A DNA stretch of 10,699 nt from an uncultured Peptococcaceae bacterium (GTDB lineage: Bacteria; Bacillota; Peptococcia; Peptococcales; Peptococcaceae). Of this stretch, positions 6,157-10,699 are shown one piece after another. The translations under genes and the position numbers were made by a program. Positions within the stretch are counted from its first letter, which is position 1. The number at the start of each line of letters is the position of its first letter. The notes beneath the pieces are model-generated. The model searched no databases and was not told the origin of the DNA. It saw only the letters and a program-made list of their open reading frames with translations. The DNA is taken from assembly GCA_937976375.1 (NCBI GenBank), contig CALJRU010000002.1:1-10699 (forward strand). The letters are read 5' to 3'.

Positions 6157-7022
6157 TCCAAGTAGCCCCCAGCACTTACACCATTCAAAGTCCCTCCAAA
6201 ATGGGTCTGGTGGATCTCGGCGAGGGGCATGTCTGCCTCATCGACAGCGGCGGCGACAAAGAAGCTGGCCGCAAAGTGCGTCAGATTCTCGATGCCAAAG
6301 GCTGGACGTTGGATGCCATCTATAACACCCACTCGAACGCTGACCACATCGGCGGCAACCATTACCTGCACAATCAAACCGGCTGCCGCATTTATGCGCC
6401 TGGCATAGAATGCGCCTTCACACGCCACCCTATTCTCGAACCTGCCTTCCTGTTCGGGGGCTTCCCCAGCAAAGAACTGCGCCATAAATTTCTGCTCGCC
6501 CATGAAAGCGATGCCGAACCACTGACCACCGATCAACTGCCTGCAGGTTTTGAGATAATACCGCTGCCAGGACATTTCTTCGACATGGTCGGCTTCCGCA
6601 CCCCGGATGACGTGGTCTTTCTTGCCGACTGCCTTTCCAGCAAGGAAACACTGGATAAATACCAGATTGTCTACATCTATGATGTCGCCGCCTACCTCGA
6701 AACACTCGAGCAGGTCAAAACCATGGAGGCGGCCCTCTTTGTACCAGCCCATGCTGCTGCGACGAACGATATCCGTGAACTGACCCAGTACAACATCGAC
6801 AAGGTACACGCCATCGCCGACCGTATCCTTGAACTCTGCATCGAGCCCCTGAACATGGAGCGCATTCTGCAGCAGCTCTTCTGTGATTATCGGCTCACCA
6901 TGACCTTCGAACAATATGCCCTCGTCGGCAGCACTGTGCGCAACTACCTCGTCTGGCTCAAAGAAAGTGGCAAGCTCAACGCCTTTTTTGACAACAACCT
7001 GCTTCTTTGGCAGCGAGCGTGA
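6144..7022 (+). CDS. Metallo-beta-lactamase-fold hydrolase
   Basis: This 292-residue protein has the metal-binding pattern of the MBL fold: THSNADHIGG (62-71; H63, D67, H68), LPGH (H144), FLADC (D162) and VPAHA (H203). The second histidine of the usual HxHxDH motif is replaced by N65, which would weaken or change one metal site. The first 60 residues form the leading beta strands (VDLGEGHVCLIDSGGDKE), and about 80 C-terminal residues look helical and may form a small extra domain. The substrate is unknown; no RNase (beta-CASP) or glyoxalase II signature is evident. Its ATG lies inside the end of the helicase gene, preceded by AAAAGGAGG within that gene, so the two are probably translationally coupled. 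It ends in a strong terminator. Confidence 0.88.
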   Translation: MYELIQVAPSTYTIQSPSKMGLVDLGEGHVCLIDSGGDKEAGRKVRQILDAKGWTLDAIYNTHSNADHIGGNHYLHNQTGCRIYAPGIECAFTRHPILEPAFLFGGFPSKELRHKFLLAHESDAEPLTTDQLPAGFEIIPLPGHFFDMVGFRTPDDVVFLADCLSSKETLDKYQIVYIYDVAAYLETLEQVKTMEAALFVPAHAAATNDIRELTQYNIDKVHAIADRILELCIEPLNMERILQQLFCDYRLTMTFEQYALVGSTVRNYLVWLKESGKLNAFFDNNLLLWQRA

Positions 7023-7057
7023 AAAAAACGACCGTCTTTAGCGACGGTCGTTTTTTT
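7022..7057. terminator. Bidirectional terminator shared by convergent genes
   Basis: ACGACCGTC and GACGGTCGT with a 6-nt loop, extended by flanking A and T runs, give a 15-bp perfect stem with T7 on either strand. It begins at the last base of the MBL gene's stop codon. It also contains the last codons (KNDRR) of the minus-strand YwaF-like gene, whose TAA stop (7038-7040) is in the loop. Confidence 0.92.
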
Positions 7058-7835
7058 CATGCTCATTTTTTCTTTTGTCACGCAGCCATACAGGCACATA
7101 GCAGAAACCAATCAATACACATGCAATCAGGCACATCACCGCCAAATAAACATACCATTGTCCAATGATGGTAAGCTCAATTGGAATCGGCGGTTGGTAG
7201 GTAAACATAAAATTCGGCGTGTAATCAACGCTCACCAAGGCGCCATTCTCATAATTGGCACCGGCAAACATGCTGTTCAGATAAAGAGACACAAATGCCA
7301 GCGTTCCCAACAAGCCCATGGTGGACCAGTAATGTCGAGGGCGCAGCGCCACCTGCCGCGAAGCAACAATGTACAACCCCAGTGCAACCAACATGGTGTG
7401 ATACAAAAAGAATTGATACGCCAACGGCTGCGTAAACGATTGCGACGGCGCCACCATGTTCGCAGAGTAAATAGAAGGAATCGCCAGCGCCGCGATTCCG
7501 CCTAAAAAACACGTCGGATACATAAACGCCAATACCGCCGTGCGGCGTGGTCCTTCTTTGGCAAAACGCGCATAGAAAATCAGCAGAATCTGCATCGAAC
7601 ACAGATGCAGCGGCAGTTCCTGTGGTTTTAAATAGGGAAAAAGCATGCTGCCATCTTGCGATGGCACAAGGTCAATCGTGTTGAACACCTTCACCACTTC
7701 CGACAAAACTGCAGCCACACAAGCCATCGTCAACACCGTTCGCAAGGGCACCTGACGACGCAGCAGAACCGTCAACACAATAACCACCAAAGCAGCAGCG
7801 ATCAGCAGCCATAGCATATGATACATCGAAAACAT
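7038..7835 (-). CDS. YwaF / TP0381-type integral membrane protein
   Basis: This 265-residue, very hydrophobic protein has about seven membrane segments. Hallmarks of the YwaF (TIGR02206, TP0381) family are the acidic SEVVK in the second helix (45-49), LPLHLCSMQILLIF (74-87; H77, C79) and FFLYHTM (142-148; H146). The family is related to eukaryotic TMEM164, reported to be a phospholipid acyltransferase; whether the bacterial members share this activity is not settled, though the conserved Cys and His are in place here. The ATG at 7835 is preferred over an in-frame GTG at 7844: GAGG (7844-7847) has an 8-nt spacer to the ATG and overlaps the GTG. The C-terminus is short and strongly charged. The gene diverges from the GNAT gene and converges on the MBL gene, sharing its terminator. 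Confidence 0.87.
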   Translation of the reverse strand: MFSMYHMLWLLIAAALVVIVLTVLLRRQVPLRTVLTMACVAAVLSEVVKVFNTIDLVPSQDGSMLFPYLKPQELPLHLCSMQILLIFYARFAKEGPRRTAVLAFMYPTCFLGGIAALAIPSIYSANMVAPSQSFTQPLAYQFFLYHTMLVALGLYIVASRQVALRPRHYWSTMGLLGTLAFVSLYLNSMFAGANYENGALVSVDYTPNFMFTYQPPIPIELTIIGQWYVYLAVMCLIACVLIGFCYVPVWLRDKRKNEHEKNDRR

Positions 7836-7864
7836 TCTGCCCACCTCTTTTCACAGCCATCGTC

Positions 7865-7883
7865 AACAACAACTGTTATTGTT
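7865..7883. promoter_or_regulatory. Imperfect palindrome at the start of the YwaF-like transcript
   Basis: AACAACAAC-T-GTTATTGTT is a 9+1+9 inverted repeat with one mismatch. It lies just downstream of the -10 (7887-7892) of the YwaF-like gene, over the predicted transcription start near 7880. A repressor bound here would block initiation. Low-complexity AAC repeats make chance occurrence more likely than for the other dyads. Confidence 0.4.
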
Positions 7884-7886
7884 TTC

Positions 7887-7892
7887 ATTATA
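7887..7892 (-). promoter_or_regulatory. -10 element of the YwaF-like gene
   Basis: A perfect TATAAT on the minus strand, 51 nt upstream of the chosen ATG. There is no recognisable -35 at 16-18 bp (CCGCTT at 17 bp), so the promoter is incomplete by eye. Confidence 0.45.
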
Positions 7893-7962
7893 CCCATTCT
7901 TCAATGTTCAAGCGGCGCCAATCGGTCAATTTCAATAAATCATCACATTTTTACGGTTTTAT

Positions 7963-7992
7963 TTGAAGGGTGCCATATTCTTCGCGTATAAT
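7963..7992 (+). promoter_or_regulatory. Promoter of the GNAT gene
   Basis: TTGAAG (7963-7968) and a perfect TATAAT (7987-7992) are 18 bp apart. Transcription would start near 7999, which rules out the in-frame TTG at 7963 as a translation start and supports the ATG at 8026. Confidence 0.7.
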
Positions 7993-8025
7993 GAAAGCAA
8001 ACCTCTTTATAAAGGAGTGAGCAAG

Positions 8026-8556
8026 ATGTCCCCACTTTTCCGCAAAGCCACGCACGACGATCTTGATGCCATCGCCGCCATTTATGAACACACCCATGAT
8101 GAAGAAGAAGCCGGGCGCACCACCATTGGCTGGGTGCGCAACATCTATCCAACCCGCGCCACCGCTGAAACCGCACTTTCACGTGACGACCTCTTCCTTG
8201 CAGAAAGCAACGGCTGCATCGTCGGTGCTGCCATCATCAATCACCTGCAAGGCGCAGAATACGCCAGCGCACCATGGACCATTGAGGCGCCCGACGACGC
8301 CATCATGGTCCTGCACACTCTGGTCATCGATCCTGCCGTCAAAAGCCACGGCCTCGGCAGCGCCTTCGTCGCCTTCTACGAACAGTACGCCAAAGCCAAC
8401 GGCTGCCAAGCCCTGCGCATGGACACCAACGCCCGCAATCGTCCAGCCCGCACGCTCTACAACAAACTAGGCTACCAAGAAATCACCACCGTTCCCTGCC
8501 AATTCAACGGCATCGACGGCGTTGAACTCGTCCTGCTTGAAAAAAAGATTGATTGA
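8026..8556 (+). CDS. GNAT-family N-acetyltransferase
   Basis: This 176-residue protein has the GNAT fold. The N-terminal MSPLFRKATHDDLDAIAAIYEH is the usual first strand and helix. VLHTLVIDPAVKSHGLGSAFV (95-115) holds the acetyl-CoA loop, with G109 and G111 in the Q/R-x-x-G-x-G/A position (the first residue is K106 rather than Q/R). RMDTNARNRPARTLYNKLGY (131-150) is motif B, with Y145 where a catalytic tyrosine often lies. A conserved-looking IGWVRNIYPTRATAETAL (34-51) probably lines the acceptor site. The acceptor (amine, amino acid or protein) is unknown. AAAGGAG lies 8 nt before the ATG. The gene is monocistronic, with its own promoter and a strong terminator, and diverges from the YwaF-like gene. 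Confidence 0.92.
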   Translation: MSPLFRKATHDDLDAIAAIYEHTHDEEEAGRTTIGWVRNIYPTRATAETALSRDDLFLAESNGCIVGAAIINHLQGAEYASAPWTIEAPDDAIMVLHTLVIDPAVKSHGLGSAFVAFYEQYAKANGCQALRMDTNARNRPARTLYNKLGYQEITTVPCQFNGIDGVELVLLEKKID

Positions 8557-8560
8557 TACG

Positions 8561-8600
8561 AAAAATCCTCCAGTGGATGCTTGCCGCTGGAGGATTTTTT
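8561..8600. terminator. Bidirectional terminator shared by the GNAT and ABC permease genes
   Basis: AAAAATCCTCCAG (8561-8573) pairs perfectly with 8587-8599; one G-U and two G-C pairs extend the stem inward, leaving a 7-nt loop. A and T runs at both ends give a U tract on each strand. It ends the GNAT gene and also the ABC operon, whose stop codon (8600-8602) abuts the stem. Confidence 0.92.
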
Positions 8601-9802
8601 TATACAAAAAGAAGCATACCACCCGAAATGGCATAAAACAATATTGAAGCCCAAAGGTTCATAGCACGCTGCCAATGAGGACGTTTAAGATGAAGATGGT
8701 GCCACGCATAAACAATGATACCATAAGCAATGGCTGCAAGCAGGGCTGGCCAAATGATGATCGGTGTCAGCAGCGCAAGTCCGATTTGCAGCAAAGCAAT
8801 CTCAACGATCGGCCATAGAGCATAGCAATTTGCCAATGTATGCTTATCGTAAGGAATGATCAATCCTGCATCATGTTTCCTTTTCATTTTAACCATGGAT
8901 TCCAAATTTTGCGTGGTGAGCGTGCTGAAAGCAAAATTCCACACAACAATGAAGGCCATCGGTCCAAAAGAACCGAAAATTGGCGTAAGCAAAGCCACCA
9001 ATGCTACCCCAATTTCTATCGCTAAAATGGACCATGATCCTTTTGGCAAACGCAGCGCATCCAGCATGCTCTTTTTCAGCAGGGGATGCATGTTCAAGCG
9101 CTGAGGATAAACCAATGCATAATGATCCTTCACCGCTATTTCGTTTGCAACCGTCATCACGCGGCTCCAATCCATGCGCGCTGCGGCACTTTGCAGAACA
9201 TCCAAATTACGCATATCTTTCATATAGCGCTCCCAGTCCAGCGCCATCAATCTACGCAGCTGCCCCAGCAGCACCACCCCGTTGAAAACGATTCCCAACA
9301 TCGACAGATGAAAAGCAAATAACGCTGCCGCTGCGGCCATTTCCAATAGCAGCAGCCATTCCGGCACAGAGTGATGATAACGCTGCCAAGTCAACAGCAG
9401 CCACAGTGCGAGCATCGAAAAAAGATGCACGCCTGACCAATAATCGCCAATAATCACGCCCCAACCAACGCCAACTGCCGCCATCACGACCACGTAAGCA
9501 GAAAATTTAAGTAGAAGAATGCCGAGCACACTGCGCCGATCTGGCAAAAAATGCAGAGTGGCTGGATTCATCAACACCAACGGATAACGTTTGGTCACCA
9601 GCATCACAAACATCAAACATGCCATGCCGATTTCAATGCCGTTTTGATACTGACGACAAAAAGCCGCTACCGCTTCCCCATTCAATAAGAGAAAAGCAAT
9701 GCTTAGTGCACAGCAAAAATATGCAGTGATCCAGTTTTTTACGGTGCTGCACTTATAGCGCAGCGTATTCTTTATCATCAATAGCAAGGTCTTCGTCTTC
9801 AT
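8600..9802 (-). CDS. ABC transporter permease, EcsB-like
   Basis: This 400-residue protein has about ten predicted membrane spans in two groups (residues about 25-180 and 258-399) separated by a cytoplasmic stretch of about 75 residues (182-257) rich in charged residues. Its length and layout resemble EcsB, the membrane partner of EcsA in Bacillota, but similarity by eye is not decisive; it could be another ABC-2-like permease. The start is ATG at 9802: AGGTGA (9811-9816) precedes it by 8 nt, whereas the in-frame GTG at 9823 has no clear ribosome binding site. The gene follows the ATPase with a 4-nt gap and surely forms one transporter with it. The substrate is not deducible. It ends at the shared terminator. 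Confidence 0.82.
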   Translation of the reverse strand: MKTKTLLLMIKNTLRYKCSTVKNWITAYFCCALSIAFLLLNGEAVAAFCRQYQNGIEIGMACLMFVMLVTKRYPLVLMNPATLHFLPDRRSVLGILLLKFSAYVVVMAAVGVGWGVIIGDYWSGVHLFSMLALWLLLTWQRYHHSVPEWLLLLEMAAAAALFAFHLSMLGIVFNGVVLLGQLRRLMALDWERYMKDMRNLDVLQSAAARMDWSRVMTVANEIAVKDHYALVYPQRLNMHPLLKKSMLDALRLPKGSWSILAIEIGVALVALLTPIFGSFGPMAFIVVWNFAFSTLTTQNLESMVKMKRKHDAGLIIPYDKHTLANCYALWPIVEIALLQIGLALLTPIIIWPALLAAIAYGIIVYAWHHLHLKRPHWQRAMNLWASILFYAISGGMLLFV

Positions 9803-9806
9803 TGTC

Positions 9807-10526
9807 TCATTCACCTGTTTCACGATCCGTCAGCGCGATATAACAATCCTCAATGGTACAGCTGGCATCAAATCCGTGCTGCCGCAGGATCTCCGCCTTT
9901 GTTCCTCCGGCAATCACATGCCCCCCATCCAACATGATGTAACGGTCACAGAACATTTCTATGACATCCAGCAAGTGCGTCGACAGAAGCACGCCTTTGT
10001 TTCGCGCACGCAGCTCCATTAAAATTGCCTTCAACACATGCATATGCTTTGGGTCCAAGCCATTAAACGGTTCATCAGCGATGAGATAAGAAAAGTTTCG
10101 CAGCAAAGCCATGGCAATCATCAGCTTCTGTTGATTTCCTTTTGAAAGTGCATGTGGCATTTTTTGCAAATACTGTTGGAGGCCAAATCGTTTTACCAAT
10201 TCATCCACTGCGTATTCTCCCATGGGATACATGTCACGAATAAATTGAAAATGTTCCTTCACTGTCAAAAATTCATAATAAATCGGCGCATCTGGAATAT
10301 ACGCCATCGGCAGAGCATTTTTCTCAGCAAAAATATCCGCATTATCCATGAAAATCGTACCTGCATCTGGGGTTAAGTAACGATTAAGCAATTTCATTGT
10401 GGTGGTTTTGCCGGCACCATTGGCTCCAACCAAACCCACAATCTCACCTGGTTGAATTCGAAAAGACACATCATCCAACGCTGTAAACGCTCCATAGTTT
10501 TTGGACACATTAAGGAATTCAATCAT
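9807..10526 (-). CDS. ABC transporter ATP-binding protein, EcsA-like
   Basis: This 239-residue ATPase powers the permease encoded just downstream. Walker A is GANGAGKT (34-41), Walker B is YLIADEP (147-153, with catalytic E152), the D-loop is GLDP (156-159) and the H-loop histidine is H184 in STH. The signature reads ALSKGNQQK (126-134) instead of LSGGQ, and the Q-loop segment reads AYIPDAP, with no glutamine at the usual place. SKG-type signatures and IPE/IPD Q-loops are seen in EcsA and related exporter ATPases of Bacillota, so this fits a subfamily and not a defect. GGAG (10534-10537) lies 7 nt before the ATG. It is first in a two-gene operon with its own promoter and an operator-like dyad. 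Confidence 0.93.
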   Translation of the reverse strand: MIEFLNVSKNYGAFTALDDVSFRIQPGEIVGLVGANGAGKTTTMKLLNRYLTPDAGTIFMDNADIFAEKNALPMAYIPDAPIYYEFLTVKEHFQFIRDMYPMGEYAVDELVKRFGLQQYLQKMPHALSKGNQQKLMIAMALLRNFSYLIADEPFNGLDPKHMHVLKAILMELRARNKGVLLSTHLLDVIEMFCDRYIMLDGGHVIAGGTKAEILRQHGFDASCTIEDCYIALTDRETGE

Positions 10527-10550
10527 AGTTACACTCCTAGTATGTATTTA

Positions 10551-10574
10551 GAGAAAAATCAGTAAATTTTTCTC
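10551..10574. promoter_or_regulatory. Inverted repeat over the ABC operon start, probable operator
   Basis: GAGAAAAAT (10551-10559) and ATTTTTCTC (10566-10574) are perfect 9-bp arms around a 6-nt centre. The repeat begins at the base next to the -10 and covers the predicted transcription start (about 10568), so a protein bound here would block initiation. In the RNA it would form only a weak A/U-rich hairpin, so a DNA operator is the better reading. Confidence 0.6.
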
Positions 10575-10603
10575 ATTATATCATGCAATTTATTGATCGA
10601 CAA
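10575..10603 (-). promoter_or_regulatory. Promoter of the ABC operon
   Basis: On the minus strand, TTGTCG (10598-10603) and an extended -10, TGATATAAT (10575-10583), are separated by 17 bp. This is one of the best promoters in the window. Confidence 0.72.
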
Positions 10604-10636
10604 GGCATATTCAATCTACCCATATAAAAGCACCCT

Positions 10637-10651
10637 ATACCAGAATGGTAT
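10637..10651. repeat. Small palindrome ATACCA-GAA-TGGTAT
   Basis: A perfect 6+3+6 inverted repeat about 34 bp upstream of the ABC operon's -35. Outer bases AGC/GCT can also pair across small internal loops, and the minus strand continues with TTTTATAT, so a weak terminator for a gene entering from the right is one reading; an operator is the other. Confidence 0.35.
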
Positions 10652-10660
10652 GCTCCCTTT

Positions 10661-10697
10661 ATGAGAGACAGTGAAATATAAAAATCGCTGTTCTCAT
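10661..10697. repeat. Imperfect inverted repeat at the window edge
   Basis: ATGAGAGACAGTGA (10661-10674) pairs with TCGCTGTTCTCAT (10685-10697), with one bulged G (10667) and one G-U pair, leaving a 10-nt A/T-rich loop. It runs to the end of the window, so its context is unknown. No gene is visible between 10604 and 10699. Confidence 0.4.
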
Positions 10698-10699
10698 GA

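Noticed and set aside
6078..6914. Long open frame of 278 codons on the minus strand opposite the MBL gene
   Set aside because: It mirrors the coding frame of a clear metalloenzyme, has no ribosome binding site or promoter of its own, and no recognisable domain. It is best explained by codon bias of the true gene.
7059..7505. Plus-strand open frame opposite the YwaF-like gene
   Set aside because: Its composition (rich in Arg, His and Gln) is that of the complement of a hydrophobic membrane protein; no start signals precede it.
1..10699. Defence system, phage, CRISPR or mobile element
   Set aside because: No nuclease-effector clusters, integrase, transposase, terminal repeats or spaced direct repeats were seen. 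The helicase has HelD features, not those of a defence helicase.

Overview
The window looks like ordinary chromosomal DNA of a Bacillota (Firmicutes) bacterium. The evidence is the strong AGGAGG-type ribosome binding sites, the short TATAAT promoters (several with an extended -10), the compact rho-independent terminators, and the gene families present: a HelD-type helicase, a YwaF-type membrane protein, an SdpI-like domain, a YczE/YitT-like membrane protein and an Ecs-like ABC pair. I cannot name the genus. There is no rRNA, tRNA, CRISPR array, insertion sequence or phage gene.

Layout. 1-1735: a LysR-type regulator (minus) diverges from a YczE/DUF6198-like membrane protein (plus). A near-ideal LysR box (perfect 7+3+7 palindrome) lies between them. 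1736-2919: a terminator, then a gene joining an XRE helix-turn-helix domain to a six-span SdpI-like membrane domain. 2920-3298: a 47-residue membrane or secreted peptide gene (minus), convergent with the HTH-SdpI gene, whose promoter contains a long inverted repeat. 3299-3864: a monocistronic O6-alkylguanine-DNA alkyltransferase gene. 3933-7057: a two-gene operon, a HelD-like RNA-polymerase-associated helicase overlapping a metallo-beta-lactamase-fold hydrolase by 13 nt. 7038-8600: a YwaF-type membrane protein (minus) diverging from a GNAT acetyltransferase (plus). 8600-10603: an ABC exporter operon on the minus strand (ATPase then permease, 4 nt apart), with an inverted repeat over its predicted transcription start. 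10604-10699: short inverted repeats and no gene.

Most genes stand alone with their own promoter and terminator. Only HelD/MBL and the ABC pair are operons. Two convergent pairs share bidirectional terminators (7022-7057 and 8561-8600); in the first, the stop codon of the minus-strand gene lies in the hairpin loop. Nothing here is clearly an undescribed multi-gene system. The most interesting items are the HTH-SdpI fusion beside a tiny operator-controlled membrane peptide, the coupled HelD/MBL pair, and several clean operator-like palindromes with no assigned regulator. No searches or structure predictions were run; family calls come from reading the translated sequences and motifs.
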